DNA from: Chaunax sp. Z400
Taxonomy: Eukaryota > Chordata > Actinopteri > Lophiiformes > Chaunacidae
DNA length: 64,000 nucleotides
Direction of reading: 5' to 3'
Assembly: GCA_037577475.1 (NCBI GenBank)
Contig: CM075194.1
Span: forward strand, 22,802,492 to 22,866,491
Positions 48,901 to 54,369 of this stretch are shown here, one piece after another. How positions within the stretch are numbered: the first letter of the stretch is position 1; the number at the start of each line of letters is the position of its first letter. The notes below the pieces were generated by a model, which was not told the origin of the DNA, searched no databases, and worked only from the letters and a program-made list of their open reading frames with translations. Position numbers and translations under genes: made by a program.

Positions 48901-51095
48901 TGCACAACAAGATTGCAGAGGCCACATACTTGGGAGACCGGACAGATCTGCGTTCTCTGTGACCAGCGACATCAAAAAGGAAATTGTTCCGTTGGACGAC
49001 AAGTTCACAAGTGCTCGTCAAGAAAGAGGAGTTTCCTTCCTTTCATCTCAGAGGCAAACATGGAGTTTAACCTGTGATACAAAACTTGTCTGAGGACAAC
49101 GACAGCTTTTCTGACGACAGAGAGGGAAGCAGCTTCAGAACCTGCTCCACATTGTGTCTCCATCGCAGTGTGGAGCTAAATCTGTTATGAACAGCAAACC
49201 TCATTTTTTTTTCAAGCCTGGCCTTAAGGAGGGATCTTCTTTGGAATTTAAGTACGCATTTCCCGAAAACTTGATAACACACCCAATTGAGTCTGCATTT
49301 GAAGCCTGTGAGTTTGATAAAAAAAATCTGTTTGAGCTGCAGTCTACAGTGTTTCATTAGTATGTCTCCATTTACACTTTCTGTGATCCCCATACAATCT
49401 ATCTACATGTAGGGACCTCCTAAACTCCACATTATGCCTATATTGTAATCTGTTAAAAGATCTTTCATAGAAAGCAAGCTTAATGTGTAAAACCTGTGTT
49501 TTTCCACATTCAACAGAAATGACTACTTTTAATGACAACAGCAATCTCAAAATTATTCAACCGCCCAATAACATCCTTCATAAGAGCAGGCATTTGCAAA
49601 TCAGATGTTATTTAAAACACTGTACCAACCTACACAGACTTACTTTGGCATTAGAGCCCAAAAGCTTTTATCTCATAAGGGCTGCATGCCAAAACTCTGT
49701 ACACCACTGCTGACCCAATAGCACAAGAAAAGTTGGCTCCAGTAGCTCAAAACCAACTAGATAAGACAGATATTTTGGGATGCTGTTCTGTGGAGCGTTG
49801 AAACTCTATGTCTGGAGGAGGAAGAATGAAGCTGATGCTGTAAAGAACATGTACCTACAGTGAAGCATGGCGGTGGCTCGGTGATGCTCTGGGGCTGCTT
49901 TGCTTCCTCAGACACCGGAAACCTGCAGCGTGTAGAAGGTAAGATGGATTCCATCAAGGATCAGGAAATCCTAGAAGAAAACGTCTCCATCTGTGAGGAA
50001 GATGAAGCTTGGACGTCACTGGACGTTCCAAAGGGACGATGATCCCAAGTAGACCTCAAAGTCCTTTCAGAAGAAGTCCTGGATCAGTCTAGAGAGGCCG
50101 TCACAGTCGCCTGATTGAATCCCATAGAAAATCTCTGGTGGGATTTGAAGACGATAGTTGCAGCAGGTAAACCTAGACATATTCCAGAATTGGAGGTCTT
50201 TGTCCATCAGGAATGGGCTAAGATTCCTCAGGAACGCTGCCAGAAGCTGGTGTCTGGATATGCATCATGTTTGTAGCAGGTCATGGCAGCTAAAGGGTCT
50301 CTACAAAGTACTAGAGATGCTTTTCATTAAGGGTTGAATCAAGTTTTTAGTACAAATATTTTTTTCCACTGTATTAATACAGTAATACCTGTTGTTTTGA
50401 GCTATTACAAACAGCTATAAATATAATAATGTATAAATAGTATATTTTGCCAGTAAACCTAATATAGAAGGGAGTTGGATAAGTGTGATTCCAGCTGTAA
50501 CTGTGTTGCATTAACACGTCTCCATGAAGACTCTTAAGAGCTCCTCATACAGTCTTTCGTGCAGGGACTCCTGCCTCCGCATTGCTTGCGGCTGACTTCC
50601 CCAGCTGTGTGACCCTAAAACCTCTTTTCATTAACCTCTCCAGCCAACAGCTGAACTCACTGGCAGGTGTCAGAACTTTGTGAAAACTTTCCGAGACAAT
50701 GCAAAAACCTCTGCACGACTACAGGACCAAGAACCGGTTTAAAGTGTCAACTTAAATCAATGATTAAGACACAAAAGACTGTTTCACATCGCTATTAACT
50801 ATTCAAATCATATAAATCATCTTCAAATGTGGAATAAATGAACTAGCATTCATTGTATCCCATGGAGCGTGTCCAGAGTTCCCGTTAGGTTTAAGGAAAA
50901 AGTTACTTACAGAATGGTAGTCTGAGGAGAAACTGCTGGTACGGTTTCCAAATTTAGGTGCATACATCTCACGGTGGTTCGGAAACATAAACACCGACTT
51001 GGGCAAGAAATGACAAACTGTGGTCCGCTGGAGAGAAGTAACAAAGCCGCCGCGAGAAGACACGGAGAGAAGAGCTGGCCAGCCCGCAGCGCCAT
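930..51095 (-). CDS. pxdn: pxdn, peroxidasin, exons 1-15 (5' two fifths or more of the coding region)
   Basis: Peroxidasin is a secreted, matrix-bound heme peroxidase that makes hypobromous acid and forms sulfilimine cross-links in collagen IV of basement membranes (family knowledge). The sequence shows 15 minus-strand coding exons with AG/GT borders and fully compatible phases: 50911-51095, 33607-33678, 31752-31823, 24410-24481, 22244-22315, 19318-19389, 17376-17545, 14381-14498, 13660-13829, 12397-12669, 10479-10754, 7745-7857, 6437-6593, 5641-5740 and 930-1087. Domain order is signal peptide (about 1-29), LRRNT, five LRRs (62-181), LRRCT (182-238), four Ig-like domains (239-607) and a linker into the peroxidase module (608-693). 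This LRR-Ig-peroxidase order is specific to peroxidasins. Close matches to the vertebrate protein and the MYT1L neighbour favour pxdn over pxdn-like. No frameshift or internal stop is seen. The catalytic and VWC exons lie beyond the left edge. Confidence 0.96.
1088..5640. other. pxdn intron 14
   Basis: About 4.55 kb. More than half is the 21-bp-unit minisatellite at 3124-5510, with a short ATAATA-rich stretch at 3016-3060. The 1088-3010 part is AT-rich and shows no recognisable gene or element. Confidence 0.85.
3124..5510. repeat. minisatellite, 21-bp unit with higher-order structure
   Basis: More than 100 tandem units of a 21-bp motif beginning GTTATGTTGTTATATATG on the plus strand, with single-base variants (ATG/TTG, GTT/GCT, TATATA/TACATA). 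Shorter spacer variants (TTAGTTAGTGGTATATATG) recur at intervals. The marker AGTGGTATATATATTAGTC occurs near 3753, 4448 and 5104, and a close variant near 3124, giving super-units of about 630-695 bp. Because 21 is a multiple of 3, all plus-strand frames stay open for long stretches (YVSYVVI-type peptides). These are not genes. Confidence 0.97.
5641..5740 (-). CDS. pxdn: pxdn exon 14: linker after Ig4
   Basis: A 100-bp exon reading VSRHGDTFVSTSIEQAIRNV..., ending RRRLFDG. It matches the segment between Ig4 and the peroxidase module. Acceptor CCTGCAG, donor GTAAGATG. A 2.4-kb minisatellite in the next intron begins only about 130 bp beyond the donor. Residues about 608-640. Confidence 0.94.
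5741..6436. other. pxdn intron 13, no feature seen
   Basis: About 0.7 kb of unremarkable intron between exons 13 and 14. Confidence 0.85.
6437..6593 (-). CDS. pxdn: pxdn exon 13: Ig-like domain 4, second half
   Basis: A 157-bp exon reading DGVQVTESGKFHISADGYLE..., GGRYECIARNPIGYQVASMV and LTVT. Acceptor CTATCTCCCAG, donor GTAAGACAGG. Ends in phase 1. Residues about 556-607. Confidence 0.95.
6594..7744. other. pxdn intron 12
   Basis: About 1.15 kb. Apart from the perfect inverted repeat at 7233-7279 I see no gene or recognisable repeat. Confidence 0.85.
7233..7279. repeat. perfect 23-bp inverted repeat (hairpin) with 1-nt centre
   Basis: The left arm 7233-7255 (begins CAGAAATCTGGCAGTAC) and right arm 7257-7279 are exact reverse complements with a single G between. 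This makes a 47-nt near-palindrome. No repeat context was recognised. Confidence 0.95.
7745..7857 (-). CDS. pxdn: pxdn exon 12: Ig-like domain 4, first half
   Basis: A 113-bp exon reading VTPVFTNAPRDVTVESGQDI..., IPCSAQG, LTWNK. It ends in phase 0. The donor GTTAGATGAT departs from the GTRAGT consensus. The acceptor (TTTTAACTCATTCAG) is preceded by a ten-unit TG repeat instead of a normal pyrimidine tract. Phase and homology to the family make it a certain exon. Residues about 518-555. Confidence 0.94.
7872..7892. repeat. short CA/TG repeat at the exon 12 acceptor
   Basis: Ten CA units on the plus strand, TG on the pxdn strand. They end 15 nt before exon 12 and take the place of a normal polypyrimidine tract. 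Confidence 0.95.
8035..8620 (+). mobile_element. L2/Rex-like LINE remnant (reverse transcriptase 3' part)
   Basis: The plus strand reads AVKIVHAFVTSRMDYWNSAL followed by SGCPNKSLKTLQLIQDAAAP. This is the conserved region after the catalytic core of L2-clade reverse transcriptases. It continues past a stop with an LHWLPVK-type sequence. The following 8390-8620 segment resembles the common fish LINE 3' region (ATGCTGCTATAGGCTTAGAC). It is 5'-truncated and broken by stops. Clade assignment is from recognition only. Confidence 0.75.
8684..8910 (+). mobile_element. tRNA-derived SINE, copy 1
   Basis: A tRNA-like head with B box GGTTCGATCC at 8737-8746, then the body motif AGTATCCTTGAGCAACATAC and TGCTCCTCAGGGACGGGTCA, ending in an AT-rich tail. 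It shares its body with the copies at 34141 and 52434. Confidence 0.8.
9209..9302. repeat. CA/TG microsatellite with CGCA interruptions
   Basis: About 94 bp of CA repeat on the plus strand, interrupted by CGCATACGCA and CGCATGCA. Confidence 0.97.
10479..10754 (-). CDS. pxdn: pxdn exon 11: Ig-like domain 3
   Basis: A 276-bp exon encoding a complete Ig domain: IPQFTVTPQDQSILEGHTVD, FPCEASGYPLPVIAW, LDRRHLVLSSGTLRI, then GQYECQAVSPVGTV. Acceptor TTCCTCCCAG, donor GTGAGGGTG. Residues about 426-517. Its GC content is much higher than that of the surrounding intron. Confidence 0.95.
11321..11489. repeat. ATA/TAA microsatellite
   Basis: About 170 bp of imperfect AATAAT trinucleotide repeat with GAT, AGT, ACT and CATT variants. 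The minus strand reads as poly-Ile/Tyr but is not coding. Confidence 0.95.
11695..12060 (+). repeat. diverged interspersed repeat with ACA/AAC-type tail
   Basis: Contains GAGAATCCGTCCTAGTTTTT, then AGTAATCCTGCAAACAGACA. This resembles the tail of a repeat common in percomorph fish (...CCGTTCAGTAGTTTT...CAAACAAACAAA). Similar tails occur at 34370-34440 and 40378-40640. Family not named with confidence. Confidence 0.5.
12397..12669 (-). CDS. pxdn: pxdn exon 10: Ig-like domain 2
   Basis: A 273-bp exon encoding a complete Ig domain: RPSFVIQPQNTEVLVGESVT..., LECSATG, VSWTKGD, then GGQYTCFASNN and ATAYIIVQ. Both Ig cysteines and the tryptophan are present. Acceptor TGCTCCTCCAG, donor GTAGGAAAT. 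Residues about 335-425. Confidence 0.96.
12670..13659. other. pxdn intron 9, no feature seen
   Basis: About 1 kb with short GA and TG runs near 13145-13212 only. Confidence 0.8.
13660..13829 (-). CDS. pxdn: pxdn exon 9: Ig-like domain 1, second half
   Basis: A 170-bp exon reading NALNMRDDSRLNLLEDGTLM..., through DQGVYQCMAKNVAGEV to LRYFGAP. It has the D-x-G-x-Y-x-C signature of an I-set Ig F strand. Acceptor TCCTCGCAG, donor GTAAGTGG. Residues about 278-334. Confidence 0.95.
13830..14380. other. pxdn intron 8, no feature seen
   Basis: About 0.55 kb of unremarkable intron inside the split Ig1 domain. Confidence 0.85.
14381..14498 (-). CDS. pxdn: pxdn exon 8: Ig-like domain 1, first half
   Basis: A 118-bp exon reading EVPRITSEPQDVDVTSGNTV..., then YFTCRAEGNPKPQIIWLRN. 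It holds the first Ig cysteine (FTC) and the core tryptophan (IIW). The phase joins exon 9 in an Asn codon. Residues about 239-277. Confidence 0.95.
14499..17375. other. pxdn intron 7
   Basis: About 2.9 kb. It holds one large CA/CACCTA array (16471-16833) and nothing else recognisable. Confidence 0.85.
16471..16833. repeat. CA array with CACCTA and CACCAC interruptions
   Basis: About 360 bp of CA repeat interspersed with CTACAC, CACCAC and CTTACAC units. A plus-strand open frame runs through it (His/Thr-rich) and is a repeat artefact. Confidence 0.97.
17376..17545 (-). CDS. pxdn: pxdn exon 7: LRR C-terminal cap
   Basis: A 170-bp exon reading RLDSNTLNCDCELLWLADLL... to ...SVATLTAEELNCG. The CDC pair and the later two cysteines form the LRRCT cap (residues 182-238). 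The donor is GTACGGAG, weaker than its neighbours. It leaves one base (G) that joins exon 8 to give the E of the conserved ...NCE junction. Confidence 0.95.
17546..19317. other. pxdn intron 6, no feature seen
   Basis: About 1.8 kb of AT-rich intron. No exon, RNA gene or repeat was recognised. Confidence 0.8.
19318..19389 (-). CDS. pxdn: pxdn exon 6: leucine-rich repeat 5
   Basis: A 72-bp exon after a T-rich tract (TTTTTTTCTAG) with donor GTAAGTG. It reads LFLHNNRITQLVPGTFSHL... (residues 158-181). It is the last of five LRR exons of identical length. Confidence 0.95.
19390..22243. other. pxdn intron 5, no feature seen
   Basis: About 2.85 kb of intron without a recognisable element. Confidence 0.8.
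22244..22315 (-). CDS. pxdn: pxdn exon 5: leucine-rich repeat 4
   Basis: A 72-bp exon between TTCTTCCAG and GTAAGT. It reads LYLHFNNIESLEPESFTLL... (residues 134-157), phase 2 in and out. Confidence 0.95.
22316..24409. other. pxdn intron 4
   Basis: About 2.1 kb. The only distinct feature is the GGA-rich purine tract at 24336-24396, next to the exon 4 donor. Confidence 0.85.
24336..24396. repeat. GGA-rich purine tract (CCU-rich on the pxdn transcript)
   Basis: Plus-strand GAGGAGGAG-type repeat. On the pxdn transcript it is a UCC/CCU pyrimidine tract beginning about 14 nt inside intron 4. Confidence 0.9.
24410..24481 (-). CDS. pxdn: pxdn exon 4: leucine-rich repeat 3
   Basis: A 72-bp exon reading LYLYKNEIQSIDRQAFKGL... 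(residues 110-133), almost the same as mammalian peroxidasin. The acceptor is TCTCCTTTCAG and the donor GTAAGTGACC. A TACTAAT branch-point-like site lies at 24506-24512, with the branch A (24507) 26 nt before the exon. A 47-unit TG repeat, read on the gene strand, begins just upstream of that site. A CCTCCT-rich tract starts about 14 nt after the exon. The exon is 72 bp and in phase, so skipping it would remove one LRR without a frameshift. Confidence 0.95.
24516..24609. repeat. CA/TG microsatellite at the exon 4 acceptor
   Basis: 47 uninterrupted CA units on the plus strand (TG on the transcript). The repeat ends about 35 nt before exon 4 and borders the TACTAAT branch-point-like site. Confidence 0.97.
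25585..25910. mobile_element. possible degenerate hAT-type MITE
   Basis: The left end CAGGGGCTCCCGACATTTTC and right end CCCACTTTGGGAATTCTT resemble, in inverted orientation, hAT ends of the CAGGGGTTCCCAAA type. The interior is AT-rich and non-coding. No clear 8-bp target duplication is visible, so this stays tentative. Confidence 0.4.
28323..28346 (+). other. G-quadruplex-like motif
   Basis: Four or more runs of at least four G separated by single T (GGGGTGGGGTGGGGGGGTGG...). It lies on the strand that is the template for pxdn. Confidence 0.8.
28869..30218. repeat. 1.35-kb CA array with CAGACA/GAGACAGA units
   Basis: Almost pure CA on the plus strand, regularly broken by AGACAC, AGAGACAGAC and AGGCAC. 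Blocks such as CAGAGACAGACACACAC recur at 30-60 bp. Because there are no stops, open frames of about 450-500 codons exist in several frames on both strands. None is a gene. Confidence 0.98.
31752..31823 (-). CDS. pxdn: pxdn exon 3: leucine-rich repeat 2
   Basis: A 72-bp exon between CTACACAG and GTAAGT. It reads LLLNNNHIRRIPRGAFEDL..., one 24-residue LRR (residues 86-109), phase 2 in and out. Confidence 0.95.
31824..33606. other. pxdn intron 2, no feature seen
   Basis: About 1.8 kb of intron between LRR exons 2 and 3. Nothing recognisable. Confidence 0.8.
33607..33678 (-). CDS. pxdn: pxdn exon 2: leucine-rich repeat 1
   Basis: A 72-bp exon between CCACAG and GTAAGT. With the two carried bases it reads LDLRFNKIKDLQPGSFRRL..., a 24-residue LRR (residues 62-85) nearly identical to vertebrate peroxidasin. 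It enters and leaves in phase 2, splitting a Leu codon at both ends. Confidence 0.95.
34141..34352 (+). mobile_element. tRNA-derived SINE, copy 2
   Basis: Head GGCTGTGGCTCAGGGGGTTC (A-box-like) and B box GGTTCAATCC (34189-34198). Body AAGTATCCTTGAGCAAAAGA and CACTGCTCCTCAGGGATGGG. This is the most complete of the three copies. Confidence 0.85.
34353..34450 (+). repeat. short diverged repeat tail with ACAAACAAA
   Basis: CCATCTAGTAGTTTTGTGCA followed by ACAAACAAACAAATAAATGG, directly after the SINE. Same tail type as at 40378-40640. Confidence 0.5.
34880..36380 (-). mobile_element. Tc1-like DNA transposon, degenerate, with nested insertion
   Basis: The minus strand encodes remnants of a Tc1/mariner transposase. 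Recognisable pieces are LKYIWVMQQDNDLKH and ...NEINVLEWPLQSLDLNPIEM-like segments (35085-35240), the region complementary to CATCCCCACAACATCGCACT (near 35480) and the helix-turn-helix end near 35940. The right end (near 36345-36375, GGGGGTCCACTACTTTTCTA) looks like the family's terminal repeat. About 130 bp of foreign sequence interrupts it (35340-35470). Multiple stops make it inactive. Confidence 0.85.
35340..35470. mobile_element. insertion nested in the Tc1-like element
   Basis: The Tc1-like sequence breaks after GTCCTGAAGCAG and resumes at GGGCAGCAAAGCATCCCCAC. Between them is about 130 bp starting with a TTTAGTTTAGTTTA repeat and ending ATTTCCATCTGCAGTCCCTG. GCAG is present at both junctions. 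The inserted family is not identified. Confidence 0.65.
40378..40640 (+). repeat. diverged interspersed repeat with ACAAACAAATAA tail
   Basis: Contains CCTTCCAACGAGTTTCATCC, then AACTAACAAACAAATAATCT and CCTTAGCAGAGGTGAAAATC. This matches the 3' pattern of a common percomorph fish repeat. A plus-strand open frame inside it is not a gene. Confidence 0.55.
41545..41625. repeat. purine-rich GGA/AAC tract
   Basis: GGAGGAGGAGAGGGAGGAGA followed by AACAACAACAACAAC. Low-complexity intronic DNA. Confidence 0.8.
43130..44670 (+). mobile_element. LINE (non-LTR retrotransposon) remnant, reverse transcriptase
   Basis: Several plus-strand frames together give a reverse transcriptase: FGFRANHSTESATCDFLEKV, the KAFDTVNH motif (after a 1-nt shift near 43475), GVPQGSILGPILFGLYINDL, MYANDTVIFAHSK in place of the catalytic YADD, NISKTVCMYF, then ANFRFIRDSL and LYKQVLKVLDKKPF, and a terminal KKWLVENQQCHH (44014-44479). 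It ends in an A-rich tail at 44636-44670. It is 5'-truncated, frameshifted and catalytically dead. It resembles the abundant L2/Rex-type LINEs of fish. Confidence 0.9.
45866..45947. repeat. CA/TG microsatellite
   Basis: About 41 uninterrupted CA units in pxdn intron 1. Confidence 0.97.
47885..48240 (+). mobile_element. tRNA-headed SINE-type repeat with GGAT tail
   Basis: Head GTGGGTAGCACTGTTGCCTC (A-box-like), B box GGTTCAAATCC (47936-47946), body GTGTGGAGTTTGCATGTTCT, TGACTCTAAATTGCC and CAGCTGGGATAGGTTCCAGC, ending ATGGATGGATGGATG. This is a very common teleost repeat pattern. A minus-strand open frame across it is an artefact. Confidence 0.8.
49740..50385 (+). mobile_element. Tc1-like transposon fragment (3' part)
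   Basis: The plus strand reads VKHGGGSVMLWGCFASSDTG at 49860-49920, the hallmark motif of Tc1 transposases, followed by degraded blocks equivalent to DPK-x-TS and SPDLNPIEN (near 50100-50135). It ends near TTTTTTTCCACTGTATTAAT. 5'-truncated with stops and shifts; inactive. Confidence 0.88.
50911..51095 (-). CDS. pxdn: pxdn exon 1: start, signal peptide, LRR N-terminal cap
   Basis: The ATG at 51095-51093 has a good Kozak context (A at -3, G at +4). It opens a hydrophobic signal peptide (MALRAGQLFSPCLLAAALLL...) followed by an LRRNT cysteine cluster, C-x3-C-x-C-x6-C (CPSRCLCFRTTVRC). The exon ends after TTIL at a strong donor (GTAAGTAACT, 50910 downward), leaving two bases of a Leu codon, exactly the phase needed by the next exon 17 kb away. 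185 bp coding, residues 1-61. Confidence 0.95.
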
Positions 51096-51182
51096 TGTAG
51101 CAGTGACCGAGCCGTGCAGAGAGCAGCAGCTGCCCCACTCACACTGACGAACAGCTAGCTAACAACGAGACAGAGAGACACT

Positions 51183-51227
<45 letters not shown>

Positions 51228-51350
51228 GAGCAGATGCAGCAGCCGGCACTCTAACACACTAGCTAACAGCTAGCTAACATTGAGATAGAGAGACCCTCAC
51301 ATACAGAGAGAGAGAAAAGTGGGGCAGTGTGTTACCCTCCACCAGAAACA
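51096..51350 (-). promoter_or_regulatory. pxdn: probable pxdn 5'UTR/promoter with a duplicated segment
   Basis: This is the stretch directly upstream of the pxdn ATG. It has no clear TATA box. It holds a GA repeat (51193-51225) and two diverged copies of a roughly 50-bp segment built on ACAGCTAGCTAAC (51151 and 51266, 115 bp apart), each followed by a purine-rich CACA/GAGA run. The transcription start cannot be placed from sequence alone. Confidence 0.4.
51193..51225. repeat. GA microsatellite just upstream of pxdn
   Basis: About 16 GA units on the plus strand (TC on the gene strand), roughly 100 bp upstream of the pxdn start codon. Confidence 0.95.
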
Positions 51351-51620
51351 GAAAGCTGTGAGAGGGAAGAGCTTTATTATTATGAACTCTCCATTAGAGC
51401 ACATATACAATAACATATTTGTTCTCAACTGTAGGTTGTATGGTTATGTTCAGCTTGTATCTTAAAAGTCTTCTAGTATAGTACATCTCAAAACTTGCTA
51501 ACGTTGGGCTACAGCGCCCCCATATCCGACTAATTTGTCATAATCCCCAAATTTGTTTCAGACAAATGTGAAATAATCAGGTACTGAAGATGATTGTTTT
51601 GTTTTTAAAGTAAGAACAAA

Positions 51621-51795
51621 AGTCAGAATTCCAACTTTATTCTCAGAATTCCAACTTTAATCTAATAATTCTGTCTTTATTCTCAGAATTCTGACTTTAT
51701 TCTCAGAATTCCAACATTATTCTCAGAATTATGACTATAATCTAAGAATGCTGACTTTATTCTCAGAATTCTGACCTTAAAGTCAAAATTCTAAA
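51621..51795. repeat. tandem repeat of about 21 bp, AGAATTCTGACTTTATTCTC type
   Basis: Seven to eight imperfect units alternate CAGAATTCTGACTTTATTCT with CCAAC and TAATCT variants. It is a simple tandem repeat of a kind often seen in fish genomes. Confidence 0.85.
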
Positions 51796-52433
51796 AAATC
51801 AGTCAATTATGTGGCCCTAATCCTCTTCTGTACTCAGGTTCCCCAGCCACAGGTACATTTCACCAAAGATTTCATTTGATTTTTGATTTCTTTCTTTAGT
51901 TCAAACATGTAAAAAAAAACAAAAAAAAAAAAAAAAACCCAGATAAACAAAAGTAAAAAAACAGCAATAAATTGCATCTGCCAATACTTACACAGCACAA
52001 TTTACATTCACGAAAAGGAGTAGGAAGTGTAAACCTATGTAATCCTACCCCTTTTTATATATATAATATATACAATATATAATAAACTATTCATATGCCA
52101 TCATACAATAAACTATTCATACACCAATATATAATAAAAGAAATACAATATTCTTCCTGAAATGAGGTCCCTGGACTAGAGAATCAGGCGACAGACTGCT
52201 TGTCCAGAGGAGGTCCAAGCTCAGGAGAATGTAGGCTCCACCCGGAGGTGGTGGCATAGATCTGGTGTTACCAGAGAGATTCTAATAGTATAGAGATATG
52301 CCACTCTCAGAACCTCTGGGTATGGGATGCTCTCGTGAAGGAGTCCAAAATGAAAGGGGCTCTATGGAGCGGAAGCCATAAAATTAAACGTTTATGGGCC
52401 CCTGTGCATCCTACAGTTTGAATGAGTGGTAGA

Positions 52434-52615
52434 GCAGACAGTGTTTTGAGATACTATATTAATCCCACAGGGGAAAATTCTTTCTCTGCATTTGACCCAT
52501 CCCTGAGGAGCAGTGAGCTGCCACTACATTACGGCGCCCGGGGAGGAAATTGGGGTTCAGTATCTTGCTCAAGGATACTTCAACTTGTAGACTTGCAGGG
52601 GCTGGGGATCAAACC
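52434..52615 (-). mobile_element. tRNA-derived SINE, copy 3 (5'-truncated)
   Basis: On the minus strand it begins at the B box (GGTTTGATCC, 52606-52615), continues AGTATCCTTGAGCAAGATAC and CTGCTCCTCAGGGATGGGTC, and ends GGGATTAATATAGTATCTCA. The A-box half is missing, and the truncation point abuts the TC/TA array. Confidence 0.8.
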
Positions 52616-52626
52616 ATAACCTATAT

Positions 52627-52629
<3 letters not shown>

Positions 52630-52705
<76 letters not shown>
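52630..52705. repeat. TC array followed by TA array
   Basis: About 20 TC units pass directly into about 18 TA units. Confidence 0.97.
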
Positions 52706-52709
<4 letters not shown>

Positions 52710-53838
52710 GGTTTTGACCTGTACTCAGAGTGATCTCTGACTTTAAGGCAATTTATACTTAACATATTTCTCACATTTATAGTCTTAAACAAACAATAAG
52801 TTCTCAGTTTTTGGCTTTTGCCACATTTATTCTACCCATGATTGTGTGCATTTATCCTTATCCATTAGCTTGCTTTTAGAAACACTTTTCCTCAAAATCC
52901 ACACTCCTGTAGTGAATCAAATATTCAGATTCCCACACAGACAAGCCCCATTAAAAAACATCTGGAGATAACCTGTTGGTACGGTTATATTTCTTTATTC
53001 TAAAGAGCTAAAGATTCAGACTGCATGTGTGAATTATTGTGAAACTGTATTGGAAGCCTCATTGTCCCGTTGTGTTATGGTTTGCTGACATCTGCTGTTG
53101 AATGTAGAAATAACACTTACCCTATGCTGTCAATACACAGAAGGTAAACTTTAATATGGCAGTTTGGATAAACCTGTATATTTTTATTTGATGCCATTTT
53201 TAAAAATAGTTTTTGTTAAAAAAAAGTGTTCTGTACCAACATGAGATAAATGTGTTTGTTCTTTAAAATAATTTATTTGCTGTAGGCGGTCACTTTATTT
53301 CCAATTTGAGCCTCTATTCAGAAATAGCTCACCATACAGTGGACCTCTGCTCATGATCCTGAATGCTGTATTGTGAGTGAGAACTACTTGGGTCTACTGT
53401 TGATGATGCTGTGTCATTGTTTCCATTCCCACCAGTAGCAATGCTGTACTGTTGCTATTGTTAGCATTTCCACAGCCTGACAGACTGGACACTAATTAAC
53501 ATTATGGAGTTTTATCAACAGGGTCTTAGTGGAAATGTGCATTGTTGTGTTTCTTATCATTGCTCATCATACTGTACTTCCATCTAGAGTGCAGAAATTT
53601 CATCTAAATCTAAAACAAAGGAAATATTGACACCTGTGAAACCTCCTCAGATGTCAAGATGAATATAAGAATATAGTACCCTCATAGCAAAATTGTTTGT
53701 TTGTCTTGTTTTAATTCTGTCCCCAGTTCTGTTCCACTTCTGTTCGAACCCGTCTCTCCCCTCGTTCCTTGTATGACCTCTATGCTATCCAATAGAACCC
53801 ATGACCTTTCAATGATTAAAATTTAGAGATTTAAAATT

Positions 53839-54180
53839 AACCAACCAACCAACCACCCACCCAACCAATATACCAACCAACCAACCCACCAACCAACCAA
53901 TATACAAACCAACCAACCAACCCACCAACCAACCATCCAACCCACCAACCAATATACCAATCAACCAATATACAAACCAACCAATCAACCAACCAACCCA
54001 CCAACCAATATACCAATCAACCAACCAACCAAACATCCAACCAGTATACAAACCAACCAACCAACCCACCCACCAACCTACCACTCAACCCACCAGCCAT
54101 CCAACCAACCAAACCACCACTCAACCAACCCACCAACCCACCACTCAACAAAACATCCAACCAACCAACCCACCAGCCAA
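53839..54180. repeat. CCAA tetranucleotide array with longer sub-units
   Basis: CCAACCAACCAACCCACCAA units mixed with CAATATACCAA and CCATCCAA in blocks of 30-60 bp. On the minus strand it reads as Trp/Gly/Val/Leu-rich peptides in several frames. Not coding. Confidence 0.95.
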
Positions 54181-54369
54181 TCTTTGGGCTGGTCACACAG
54201 CAGTATCTGAATAAAGTGTGTAAAATTGTAGTTTTCCTCTCTCCAACAGGGTAATCTGAGGACAGCTTTGAGAGTTGACATGTGCTGTATTGTATAGTAT
54301 GGGTTTGCTGACATCTGCTGGTGTTTGGTAGGGCGTCACAGTTTACTAAAGAAATCAGTTCACAAGCCT

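Larger units (their letters stand above)
33679..50910. other. pxdn intron 1
   Basis: About 17.2 kb separating exon 1 from the first LRR exon. It holds SINEs (34141, 47885), a nested Tc1-like element (34880-36380), a diverged repeat (40378-40640), a LINE remnant (43130-44670), a CA array (45866-45947) and a Tc1 fragment (49740-50385). The stretches 36400-40370, 40650-43120, 44680-45860, 45950-47880 and 48250-49730 show no gene or recognisable element. Confidence 0.8.
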
